Below are positions 1 through 7,114 of a DNA stretch of 10,937 bases, piece by piece. Under the pieces are notes generated by a model. That model was not told the origin of the DNA and did no database searches. It saw nothing but the letters and a program-made list of their open reading frames with translations. The stretch covers positions 1 through 10,937 of the forward strand of contig JAFDFV010000080.1 of assembly GCA_019309665.1 (NCBI GenBank), given 5' to 3'. A program made the translations under genes and the position numbers. Within the stretch, counting starts at the first letter, position 1. Every line of letters starts with the position of its first letter. This stretch comes from Deltaproteobacteria bacterium. Lineage in GTDB: Bacteria > Desulfobacterota > Desulfobacteria > Desulfobacterales > ETH-SRB1.

Positions 1-2183
1 TGCAAATCTTTTAATGTTAATTCGCAGTTGTTAATCTGTCCATCAGAAAAAACTTTGTTTATAAGATTTTGTACAAGTCCCTGAATTCTTGATGGCGTGG
101 GATTATCCAGAGTCCTTGAGGCAGCTTCAACAACATCTGCAAGCATGACAAGTCCGGCTTCCTTGGTCTGAGGTTTTGGGCCGGGGTATCTGAAATTGTC
201 TATCTCTACAGCGTCCTCTCCCTTTTGTTTCTTTGCTTTTTCGTAAAAATAGGTGATCAGGCTTGTGCCATGGTGTTGCCTTATAGTATCGATTATTGCT
301 TGGCCAAGTTTATTTTGTTTTGCCATCTCAACACCTTCTTTTACATGAGCAACTAATATATGTTTTGACATGGAAGGAGCAAGTTTGTTGTGCTTGTTTT
401 TCCCGTTTTTCTGGTTTTCAATAAAATACAAAGGTTTCTTTATCTTGCCGATATCGTGATAATAGCCGCAAGCTTTAGCAAGCAAAGGATTTGCACCAAT
501 TTCAGTCGCTGCGGCTTCAACCATGTTGCCCACAATAACGGAATGGTGATAGGTGCCGGGAGCCTCTATCATTAGCCGGCGAAGAATCGGTCTTTCGAGA
601 TTTGCAAGTTCTAAAAGCGTGATATCTGTTGTATAACCAAATGCTATTTCTACAAGAGGGGCAATGCCTGTTGTAACGATTCCAGCTATGATACCACCCA
701 TAAAGGCAAAAGCCCAGATCTCCAGTATTTTGAAGCCTACAAAGCCTGAAATATAAAAAGAGATTGCAGTTGAAAGCACTGCATTAAGCAATCCAAGCTT
801 TAAGCCCGTTTTAATAAACACTTTACGTTCCCTGCAATTTTGGATCCAGTAAGCTGCCATTGAGCTGTTAAGCAGGAAATAGATAAAAATTTCAAATCTG
901 TTTTGAAAAATTACTGCTGTGCATGCAGCAGCCACCAAAGCAAAGGGTATTGCTATATTGAAGCATAGCAATAAACATATGGTCATGGCACCAGAGGCAA
1001 TTGGAATACTGAAAATAATTGCTGAACGCGAAATTCCAAAAGTCGAATTTTGGGTCAGTGCTTCGGATAATGGTGCGAATAGTCTGGCAAACAATAAAAT
1101 GATTATAAGCATACAGGCCATAACCATTAGATTTTTATTATGATTGCGTGCAAATCGTTTGTTATGATTAATGTGAAGGATGTAAGTTAAGATAAGCAGG
1201 CACAGCATTATCATTGCTGCACCGATACTTATTGCCAGAATACGTTCTTTTTTTGTTTCTGTCTGCAGATTTTTGAGCTTTAAAAGCTGAACTTTTGTAA
1301 TTATTTCGCCTTCGCGGAGGAGCATTTCCCCTGTTTTTATTTTGTAAAGAACCGGCTTGATTTCTGCGGCAGCTCTTTTTTTTCGTTCTTCGGTTTCATT
1401 TGTGTTTAGAATTATATTTGGCTGGATGAGCTTTTGGACAAAATCTACGACAAGGTTAATTAAATTGTAGTTCATGTCTTTGAGCAGGGGCTGACCAATA
1501 ATTCTTACCATTGTTTTTGCCTGGTCAGGATTATAAAATGACTTAAGATTATAAACAACTTTTTCGCTTTTTGTTTCAACATCCCTTAATATTATCGCCT
1601 TATCTGATTCTTTAAGAAGAATATCTTTGTTAATGACAACCCCGTTATTTATTATTTCTGTTAGAATTCTGGAAACAAGATCGGCGATATTACTTGAAAA
1701 CTTTTCTTCTATAAGAATTTCATATGCATCATCGCTCACAGTGAAGCCGATTTTTTCCTCAAAGTTCTCTTTGAGGTGCCGGAGTTGTTCATTTAGCGAT
1801 TTTATTTCTTTATTTGGAGAAACTTTATCCTGGCTTTCTTTGTATGCTTCGAAAACATCGCTGAGTTCAGCAAAAGCTTGTTTTACGTTCCGGCAAAGTT
1901 TTAGGCTAAGAGATGCATTGTTATCGTAAACAGTTAAAACCTCTTCGGCAGCCTTTTTACGATTTTCCTTTGTAGCTTCTTTATCTTCAATAAGAAAATC
2001 TTTTGGCGCTTTAATATCTCTTTCAGCAACATCTCCTAACTTATAGGGATGTTTTGTTATAACAAGAGTCGGATAAAGGACAATGGTAAATATTATGATA
2101 AAACCTATTAGAATGAACCATCTGATAGATTTGCCTGAGGCAAAAAAATTTTTAATTGCTTTATTATTTTTTTCTATATTCAT
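1..2183 (-). CDS. pgpH: PgpH/YqfF-type 7TM HD-domain phosphodiesterase (3' end cut by window)
   Basis: I translated the minus strand from ATG 2183; the frame stays open for about 727 codons to the window edge. Visible order: a short cytosolic N-terminus, one membrane helix at about residues 22-44, a long charged extracytoplasmic region to about 310 (7TMR-HDED type), a block of hydrophobic helices at about 315-515, then a cytosolic HD domain. HD-domain metal motifs are present: H546-H547 (YHHS), H576-D577 (YHDIGK) and a later RQHHGT. In Gram-positive bacteria this family hydrolyses cyclic di-AMP to pApA; the substrate here is inferred from the family. Only a few dozen C-terminal residues should be missing. 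The start overlaps the phoH stop as ATGA, with no good Shine-Dalgarno of its own, which implies translational coupling. In many genomes phoH, this gene and ybeY are neighbours, so ybeY may lie just outside. Confidence 0.9.
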   Translation of the reverse strand, partial: MNIEKNNKAIKNFFASGKSIRWFILIGFIIIFTIVLYPTLVITKHPYKLGDVAERDIKAPKDFLIEDKEATKENRKKAAEEVLTVYDNNASLSLKLCRNVKQAFAELSDVFEAYKESQDKVSPNKEIKSLNEQLRHLKENFEEKIGFTVSDDAYEILIEEKFSSNIADLVSRILTEIINNGVVINKDILLKESDKAIILRDVETKSEKVVYNLKSFYNPDQAKTMVRIIGQPLLKDMNYNLINLVVDFVQKLIQPNIILNTNETEERKKRAAAEIKPVLYKIKTGEMLLREGEIITKVQLLKLKNLQTETKKERILAISIGAAMIMLCLLILTYILHINHNKRFARNHNKNLMVMACMLIIILLFARLFAPLSEALTQNSTFGISRSAIIFSIPIASGAMTICLLLCFNIAIPFALVAAACTAVIFQNRFEIFIYFLLNSSMAAYWIQNCRERKVFIKTGLKLGLLNAVLSTAISFYISGFVGFKILEIWAFAFMGGIIAGIVTTGIAPLVEIAFGYTTDITLLELANLERPILRRLMIEAPGTYHHSVIVGNMVEAAATEIGANPLLAKACGYYHDIGKIKKPLYFIENQKNGKNKHNKLAPSMSKHILVAHVKEGVEMAKQNKLGQAIIDTIRQHHGTSLITYFYEKAKKQKGEDAVEIDNFRYPGPKPQTKEAGLVMLADVVEAASRTLDNPTPSRIQGLVQNLINKVFSDGQINNCELTLKDL

Positions 2184-3178
2184 ATGGGATTTATTGTGTT
2201 ATTTTTTTTGCTTGCTTCCAGCTCTTCATACGCATTGATAATTTTCTGAACTAATTTATGCCTGACCACATCTGTTTTTGAGAAAAAAACAAACTCTATT
2301 CCATCTATTCCCTGTAAAATATTTTTTGTTTCTATGAGTCCGGAAGATTTATTAACCGGAAGATCTGTCTGAGTGATATCGCCGGTTATTACGGTCTTGG
2401 AGTTAAAGCCTATTCGGGTCAGGAACATCTTCATCTGTTCAGATGTTGTATTTTGTGCTTCATCTAAAATAATAAAAGCATCATTTAATGTTCTTCCACG
2501 CATAAAAGCAAGGGGTGCTACTTCTATAACTCCTTGATGCATGAGATTGGAAACCTTCTCAAAACGCATCATATCGTGAAGCGCATCATAAAGAGGTCTT
2601 AGATACGGATCAATCTTTTCCGTCAGGTCCCCGGGCAAAAAGCCCAGAGTCTCACCAGCCTCAACCGCCGGCCTCGTGAGAATTATTCGGTTTATCTGTT
2701 TTTTTGAAAGAGCTGAAACAGCCATAGCCATAGCCAAATATGTTTTGCCTGTTCCAGCAGGCCCTATTCCAAAAACCATATCATAATTGCGGATAGCATC
2801 AATATATTCTTTTTGAGAGCGATTTTTGGGTGTAATAAAGCGCTTTTTTGATGCAATGAACACTTTATCCAGAAAAATATCTTTAAGCTTGATATTATCA
2901 TCAGAACAAAGAGCCCTTACCGCATAATCAATATCGCTGGGATAAACAGGAAGTTTTTCCTTTAAAAGGCCGTAAAGCTGATTTAGTATATTTTTGGCCA
3001 GGTTTGTTGCAATGCTGTCGCCCTGAATAATAACAGTGCTGCCTCTTGCGTGGATTGTAATGCCCACAGCTTCAGCAATTTTTTGAAGATTATGGTTATG
3101 TTCGCCGAAAAGCTGTTTTGTCAGATCTATATCTGAGAAAGTCAGTTTTATCTTCTTATTGATTGAGTTTTCATCCAT
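2180..3178 (-). CDS. phoH: PhoH-like ATPase (YbeZ type)
   Basis: A 332-residue P-loop protein when started at ATG 3178. It has an N-terminal KH-like segment (residues about 10-70), a Walker A motif GIGPAGTGKT at 137-146 and a Walker B with FIILDE at 235-240. A conserved TGD motif follows at about 265-267. Length matches the family (about 320-350 residues). PhoH/YbeZ proteins are cytosolic NTPases linked to RNA and ribosome maturation, usually encoded near ybeY; the exact role is inferred. The same frame stays open up to a TTG at 3307, which would add 43 residues. That extension is read almost wholly from a 155-bp repeat (3191-3345) and has no family match, so I chose 3178. The ribosome binding site is weak (AGG about 11 bases upstream). 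The stop overlaps the next gene by four bases. Confidence 0.92.
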   Translation of the reverse strand: MDENSINKKIKLTFSDIDLTKQLFGEHNHNLQKIAEAVGITIHARGSTVIIQGDSIATNLAKNILNQLYGLLKEKLPVYPSDIDYAVRALCSDDNIKLKDIFLDKVFIASKKRFITPKNRSQKEYIDAIRNYDMVFGIGPAGTGKTYLAMAMAVSALSKKQINRIILTRPAVEAGETLGFLPGDLTEKIDPYLRPLYDALHDMMRFEKVSNLMHQGVIEVAPLAFMRGRTLNDAFIILDEAQNTTSEQMKMFLTRIGFNSKTVITGDITQTDLPVNKSSGLIETKNILQGIDGIEFVFFSKTDVVRHKLVQKIINAYEELEASKKNNTINPI

Positions 3179-3190
3179 AGGGCTTATACC

Positions 3191-3345
3191 TAAGTTGAGC
3201 GATTTTTTGCGAAGATATGTGCTGAGATCTTTATGCATAAGGATTTGCAAAAACCGCAGGCATACCCGTGGATATGTCGAGGATTTTTGCGAAGCCTTTA
3301 TGCGCAAGAGATCGGCGCAGATTGAGTAAAAAATCGCTCAATTTA
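3191..3345 (-). repeat. 155-bp palindromic MITE-like repeat, copy A
   Basis: The element is bounded by 18-bp terminal inverted repeats: 3191-3208 (TAAGTTGAGCGATTTTTT) and the complement of 3328-3345 (TAAATTGAGCGATTTTTT), matching at 17 of 18 positions. Inner segments also pair across the centre, for example GCATAAGG and GCAAAAA blocks on each arm, with a central CATA..TATG core near 3261-3276. The whole unit could therefore fold as one imperfect hairpin. It matches copy B (9618-9772) in inverse orientation with no gaps and about 28 mismatches by hand count. It sits 12 bases upstream of the phoH start. No transposase gene and no clear target-site duplication were seen. Confidence 0.85.
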
Positions 3346-3382
3346 GTTTAAAAAACTTTATAATTTTTAGTTCAATTATTTT

Positions 3383-3411
3383 TTGCATTTAAAAACGTGT
3401 TAAAATAAATA
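3383..3411 (+). promoter_or_regulatory. Possible sigma70-type promoter for cvpA
   Basis: TTGCAT at 3383-3388 and TAAATA at 3406-3411 are separated by 17 bases, in an AT-rich intergenic stretch 38 bases before the cvpA start. Both boxes are imperfect, so chance is possible in such AT-rich DNA. This is the divergent region between phoH and cvpA, so a phoH promoter should also lie here or within the adjacent repeat. Confidence 0.35.
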
Positions 3412-3449
3412 GTTGCCTTTTTGTTGCTATTTTACTTTAAAGGAACGCT

Positions 3450-3974
3450 ATGAATAAGTTTGATATTTTGATTGTAATTGTTTTTGGATTTTGCCTGATA
3501 AGAGGTTTTTTTAGAGGGTTTATCAAGGAAATGTCTTCGATAGTTGGTGTTTTAGGAGGATTCTATGCAGCTTATACTTATTACCTGGAAGTTGCAAGAC
3601 CACTATCAGGATGGATTTCAGACAAATCGTACCTTCATATAATTAGCTTTTTGATTATTTTTTGCATAGTTTTCCTTATTATCAGCATTCTTGGTGTAGT
3701 AATCAAGTATATTCTAAATATTGCATTTTTAGGCTGGTTTGATCGTATTTGCGGAGCTGGATTTGGGATAATTAAGGCAACATTAATGGTTTCTGTTTTG
3801 TTGATAGCTTTTACCGCCTTCCTCCCAAAGGGGGCACCGATAGTCAAAGACTCTATGCTTTCCCCTCATGTTTTATTTTTTTCTGAAAAGATGGCTAAAG
3901 TAATTCCTGAAGATATGAAACATCAGTTTGTATCTAAAATTGAGGAATTAAAAAAGGCCTGGAAGAAAAGCTAA
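3450..3974 (+). CDS. cvpA: CvpA family membrane protein
   Basis: A 174-residue protein with four predicted hydrophobic segments at about residues 4-22, 28-46, 62-88 and 98-124, followed by a charged, cytosolic-looking tail. The N-terminal pattern of a short helix, an RGFFRGFIKE loop, then a Gly-rich helix is typical of the CvpA (colicin V production) family. These are inner-membrane proteins linked to colicin V export, envelope homeostasis and purF expression in enterobacteria; the role here is not shown by the sequence. The start is supported by AAGGA at 3440-3444, five bases before ATG. It is the first plus-strand gene after the divergent phoH. A 174-bp spacer precedes mazG, so common transcription is possible but not shown. 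Confidence 0.85.
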   Translation: MNKFDILIVIVFGFCLIRGFFRGFIKEMSSIVGVLGGFYAAYTYYLEVARPLSGWISDKSYLHIISFLIIFCIVFLIISILGVVIKYILNIAFLGWFDRICGAGFGIIKATLMVSVLLIAFTAFLPKGAPIVKDSMLSPHVLFFSEKMAKVIPEDMKHQFVSKIEELKKAWKKS

Positions 3975-4067
3975 GTATTCCCTCTAATTGGTGCCTGTCC
4001 GAAAAGTATTTTTTTTAATGCCGGCAATAGTTTCAGCTTATTTACCGATGTGAAGATTTGTGAAAAA

Positions 4068-4090
4068 GCTATTAGCCATTTGCTATTAGC
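4068..4090. repeat. Short direct repeat GCTATTAGC (14-bp period)
   Basis: GCTATTAGC occurs at 4068-4076 and again at 4082-4090, and a degenerate relative (AGCTAACTGCTAA) follows near 4118-4130. It lies in the 174-bp gap between cvpA and mazG. That gap also has an 8-base T-run (about 4010-4017) but no convincing stem before it, so I do not call a terminator. Confidence 0.5.
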
Positions 4091-4148
4091 TGAATGTGTT
4101 ATCTGTTTGATTTTTTAAGCTAACTGCTAAAATTTTTAAGGGATAAGT

Positions 4149-4943
4149 TTGGGAATAAATGCTTTAAATAAACTTATTGACACGTTAAGAGGGGAAAACG
4201 GATGTCCATGGGATAAAAAGCAGACACCCCGTTCCATGTCGGTTTATCTTGTAGAAGAGATATATGAGCTTTTAGAAGCAATTGAATCAGGAAATACCGA
4301 TGATATCTGCGAAGAACTGGGAGATGTTTTGTTCCATATTCTATTTATAGCCAAGCTGTTCCAAGAGATGGGCTCTTTTAATATAGATGACGCTGCTTCT
4401 GTAAATAAAGAAAAAATGATACGTCGTCATCCTCATGTCTTTGGTGATAGTAAGGTCAGCCGCTCTGATGATTTAAGAAAACAGTGGCACCGGATTAAGA
4501 TGAATGAAAAAACACATAGTGGAAATAAATCGATATTGGATTCTATCCCTTCAGGCCTTCCCGCTTTGAGGCGTGCCTACAGGATTTCAGAGCGCGCAGC
4601 AAGGGTGGGATTTGACTGGAATAATATTTCAGGTGTTATGCAGAAAGTTGAGGAGGAATGGTCTGAATTAAAGACCGAATTAAATAAATCAGATAAAAAT
4701 CAGGAAAGTTCAGCAATAGAAATCGGAGATGTTATATTTACCCTTGTAAATGTAGCCAGATTTGCGCGCATTCATCCTGAAAATGCTCTGGCGGATTCCA
4801 TTAAAAAATTTGAAAATCGTTTTAAATATATGGAGAAAGTTATATTAAAAAGCGGGAGAAAAATAGAATCTGTTTCTCAGGGTGAAATGAATGAATTATG
4901 GGAAGAAGCCAAAAGAAAAGGTAACGGTTCAGCCACTAAATAA
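4149..4943 (+). CDS. mazG: MazG nucleoside triphosphate pyrophosphohydrolase
   Basis: A 264-residue protein with two MazG domains, the usual length for full-size MazG (E. coli about 263). Domain one carries the N-terminal RGENGCPWDKKQT signature (residues 14-26), the metal-binding E36-E37-x-x-E40, and E56-x-x-D59 in EELGDV. Domain two repeats the pattern with EEEWSE and EIGDV. The family hydrolyses NTPs to NMP and pyrophosphate as house-cleaning in the cytosol. The start is TTG 4149, backed by AAGGGA at 4138-4143 five bases upstream. The nearest in-frame ATG falls inside the conserved domain and would remove the signature. hisH follows 17 bases after the stop, so the two are probably co-transcribed. 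HisE, a histidine-pathway enzyme, shares the MazG fold, but this two-domain protein looks like true MazG. Confidence 0.92.
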   Translation: MGINALNKLIDTLRGENGCPWDKKQTPRSMSVYLVEEIYELLEAIESGNTDDICEELGDVLFHILFIAKLFQEMGSFNIDDAASVNKEKMIRRHPHVFGDSKVSRSDDLRKQWHRIKMNEKTHSGNKSILDSIPSGLPALRRAYRISERAARVGFDWNNISGVMQKVEEEWSELKTELNKSDKNQESSAIEIGDVIFTLVNVARFARIHPENALADSIKKFENRFKYMEKVILKSGRKIESVSQGEMNELWEEAKRKGNGSATK

Positions 4944-4960
4944 AAAGAGTGTTCATTAAT

Positions 4961-5590
4961 ATGATTGCTATTATAGACTATGATGCGGGCAACCTTGCAA
5001 GTGTGGAACGGGCTGTTTCATATTTAGGGTTTAAGTGCATTGTTACAAATAACATGAAAACAATAGACAGTTCGGAGCGGATAATATTCCCCGGAGTCGG
5101 CGCCGCCGGTGCTGCTATGGACAGTTTGAAACGTCTTGGACTGGATTCAGCTATAAAACAGGCGGTTATTGACGGCAAACCAATACTTGGCATATGTCTC
5201 GGCACTCAGATAATCATGGAATATAGCGAAGAAAATGAAACACCTTGTCTTAAGATAATAGATGGATTTGTTAAGGCATTTCCGCCGGATATTAAATCCA
5301 AAGATGGCAGCCGGTTAAAAATTCCTCACATGGGCTGGAACGGCTTGGAAAACATTAAAAAACATCCGGTTCTTTCGGATTTGCATGAGGATGATGAATT
5401 TTACTTTGTTCATGGATACTATCCAAATCCGAACGATTCAGAACATATTCTGGCTACAACGGATTACGGAATTTCTTTTGCATCGGTTATTGGATTCAAT
5501 AACATAATTGCCACCCAGTTTCATCCTGAAAAAAGCGGGAGACCCGGGCTGTCTTTGCTGAAGAATTTTTGTATGTGGAGTCCAGGTTAA
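4961..5590 (+). CDS. hisH: Imidazole glycerol phosphate synthase, glutaminase subunit HisH
   Basis: A 209-residue class I glutamine amidotransferase. The N-terminus IAIIDYDAGN is the HisH signature. The nucleophile elbow is GICLGTQ with C79, and the triad is completed by H188 and E190 in TQFHPEKSG. The PGVG loop (44-47) provides the oxyanion strand. HisH releases ammonia from glutamine and feeds it to HisF, making IGP and AICAR from PRFAR in histidine synthesis. I start at ATG 4961. A GTG at 4949 would add four residues before the conserved first strand and has no better binding site. It follows mazG by 17 bases, while its partner hisF comes only after a 312-bp gap. hisA, commonly between hisH and hisF, is absent here. 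The second residue of the CLGxQ turn is T where M is common. Confidence 0.95.
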   Translation: MIAIIDYDAGNLASVERAVSYLGFKCIVTNNMKTIDSSERIIFPGVGAAGAAMDSLKRLGLDSAIKQAVIDGKPILGICLGTQIIMEYSEENETPCLKIIDGFVKAFPPDIKSKDGSRLKIPHMGWNGLENIKKHPVLSDLHEDDEFYFVHGYYPNPNDSEHILATTDYGISFASVIGFNNIIATQFHPEKSGRPGLSLLKNFCMWSPG

Positions 5591-5902
5591 TCTTTAAAGA
5601 AATTTACAAACTCGTAACGCTTCAGGTATAATCAAATTCAAACCATGAAAAACTCACGCATAAGATATCGCAAAGAAAGAACTCGTCCTGAATGAAAATA
5701 ATAGTAAGAGTTCAACAAGCTATTAATAAACAATGGCAAGATACTGCAAGGTTCTTTTTTAACGATCTCTAATGCGCTTAAACAGTTTCCTATTTTGAAT
5801 CTGATCACACCTGAAGCTCACTCGCAACCGCTTTGTTTAATAGATTTAAATGACATATAAAAATAAGTTTGTAGATTTCTGATAATGCTGTAGGAAAAAG
5901 AT
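5591..5902 (+). other. 312-bp hisH-hisF spacer, possible eroded coding remnant
   Basis: No intact gene is seen. Short open stretches switch frame: ATG 5645 opens 16 codons and stops with an ATGA overlap; ATG 5692 opens 26 codons (reading includes VQQAINKQWQDTARFFFNDL) to a stop at 5770-5772; a third frame then stays open from about 5771 for 29 codons, ending TAA. Together they could be one small gene broken by frameshifts, or chance. I recognise no family. No terminator hairpin with a T-tract and no copy of the 155-bp repeat is found here. The hisF ribosome binding site (AGGA, about 9 bases before ATG) lies at the right edge. Confidence 0.3.
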
Positions 5903-6682
5903 ATGTTAAGTAAGCGCATAATCCCATGCCTTGACGTTCGTGAAGGAAGGACAACAAAAGGCATACGTTTTGAGAATAATGTGGATATTGGAAATCCCGT
6001 TGAAATGGCATCTTTCTACTATGAAGCCGGTGCAGACGAGATTGTTTTTTACGATATTACCGCATCTCACGAAAAAAGAAATATCATGATTGATGTGGTA
6101 AGACGTGTGGCTGAAACAATATTTATACCTTTCTCAGTGGGCGGAGGGATACGTGACGTAGATGACATGAGAAATGTACTGTTGGCCGGGGCTGAAAAGG
6201 TAAGCGTTAATTCAGCGGCAGTTAAAAACCATGAAATTATATCTAAAGGAGCTGAAATTTTTGGAAGCCAGTGCATAGTCCTTGGTATGGATGTAAAATA
6301 TGTTGGGGAAAGTGTAAAAATTCCTTCTGGTTATGAAATAGTAATCAATGGGGGAAGAAAGTATATGGGTATTGATGCGCTGAAATGGGCAGTTGAAGCA
6401 CAAGAACTTGGGGCGGGAGAAATTTGTTTAAATTCTATAGATGCAGATGGAACTCAGGATGGTTATGAGCTGAAACTGACCTCTCTTATTTCAGAGAATG
6501 TTAGTATCCCTGTAATCGCATCAGGGGGTGCCGGAAAACCCGAGCATCTTCGCGAAGTTTTGACTAAAGGAAAAGCCGATGCGGCGCTTATTGCGTCAAT
6601 GGTTCATTATGGCACATACACTGTTTCAGAGATTAAGACATACCTGGATTCATGTGGTGTAAAGGTTCGAAAAAGCTGGTGA
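5903..6682 (+). CDS. hisF: Imidazole glycerol phosphate synthase, cyclase subunit HisF
   Basis: A 259-residue (beta/alpha)8 barrel. The two catalytic aspartates are in place: D11 in IIPCLDV and D130 in VLGMDVK, numbered as in Thermotoga HisF. Phosphate-binding loops are visible as SVGGGIR (78-84), NSIDADGT (177-184) and ASGGAG (about 206-211). It forms the synthase with HisH, closing the imidazole ring of IGP with ammonia channelled through the barrel; acts in the cytosol. Length is slightly above the usual ~253 because of the C-terminal tail. ATG 5903 gives the standard MLSKRIIPCLDV start, with TAGGA upstream. It ends 25 bases from the convergent gene at 6708, with no T-tract terminator visible between them. 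Confidence 0.96.
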   Translation: MLSKRIIPCLDVREGRTTKGIRFENNVDIGNPVEMASFYYEAGADEIVFYDITASHEKRNIMIDVVRRVAETIFIPFSVGGGIRDVDDMRNVLLAGAEKVSVNSAAVKNHEIISKGAEIFGSQCIVLGMDVKYVGESVKIPSGYEIVINGGRKYMGIDALKWAVEAQELGAGEICLNSIDADGTQDGYELKLTSLISENVSIPVIASGGAGKPEHLREVLTKGKADAALIASMVHYGTYTVSEIKTYLDSCGVKVRKSW

Positions 6683-6707
6683 TGGGCTATGGCTCCATTT
6701 ATTCGGG

Positions 6708-7067
6708 TTATTTGATCAATATGCCGACATTTGATATTAAAAGCCTGCAAATACTTTTTTTGTTGTTATTATCAATTGTATTGAAAACAAATTCATTTTT
6801 TTCTTCGGTATATTCAGGGCCGGGTTTTTTTAATTTAAAACTAATTTCACCCCCAACTTTTTTTTTAATTCCTGAACGAATGACTCTATCAAAAATTTCA
6901 TCAGCAACTTTTTTGATGATTGCCTGACGCTTTCCGTCAGATGCTTTATTGATTCCTTTTATAGTTGGTTTTTGTTCCTGAAATTTATTTTGCTCAAAAG
7001 TTTTACGTGTGAGCTGTTCGCTTAATACTTTGAGAACATTATGTATTTTATAAGAAGGTATGTGCAT
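6708..7067 (-). CDS. Small conserved protein, resembles FlgM-associated DVU0524-type family
   Basis: A 119-residue, Lys-rich, mostly hydrophilic protein with no signal peptide or membrane helix. The opening MHIPSYKIHNVLKVLSEQL and the later GKRQAIIKKVADEIFDRV recall a family I remember from sulfate reducers as FlgM-associated (DVU0524 type). That recollection is from pattern memory only, and the function is unknown. No catalytic motif is visible; the middle is probably helical. Translation likely starts at ATG 7067 with a weak AGAAG site. It is third in the minus-strand row after the aldolase and Nudix genes, 47 bases downstream of the Nudix stop, so it may be in the same transcript. No flagellar gene is present in this window to support the name. 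Two other overlapping frames were judged shadows. Confidence 0.6.
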   Translation of the reverse strand: MHIPSYKIHNVLKVLSEQLTRKTFEQNKFQEQKPTIKGINKASDGKRQAIIKKVADEIFDRVIRSGIKKKVGGEISFKLKKPGPEYTEEKNEFVFNTIDNNNKKSICRLLISNVGILIK

Positions 7068-7114
7068 ATTTATCTTCTAATTTATAATCCAGGGCTCCAT
7101 CCAGCATAACTGAT

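Noticed and set aside
390..1929. Open frames on the plus strand at 390-575, 919-1143 and 1627-1929
   Set aside because: They lie antisense to the continuous pgpH reading frame, have no ribosome binding sites or recognisable domains, and are shadows of it.
3179..3307. Longer phoH start at TTG 3307
   Set aside because: The extra 43 residues are read from the 155-bp repeat and are absent from the family's usual N-terminus; ATG 3178 gives the normal length.
3191..3345. CRISPR array or riboswitch at the 155-bp repeat
   Set aside because: There are no regularly spaced direct repeats with unique spacers, and the same unit sits before unrelated genes (phoH and an SOR-like gene), which argues for a dispersed repeat rather than a gene-specific riboswitch.
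3975..4020. T-run near 4010-4017 as a cvpA terminator
   Set aside because: No stable stem precedes the run of T; a terminator cannot be supported.
4949..4960. GTG 4949 as hisH start
   Set aside because: It adds four residues before the conserved IAIIDYDAGN strand and has no better binding site than ATG 4961.
5805..6403. Minus-strand open frames at 5805-6011, 6067-6276 and 6212-6403
   Set aside because: They are antisense to hisF, which has full catalytic motifs, and they show no family features.
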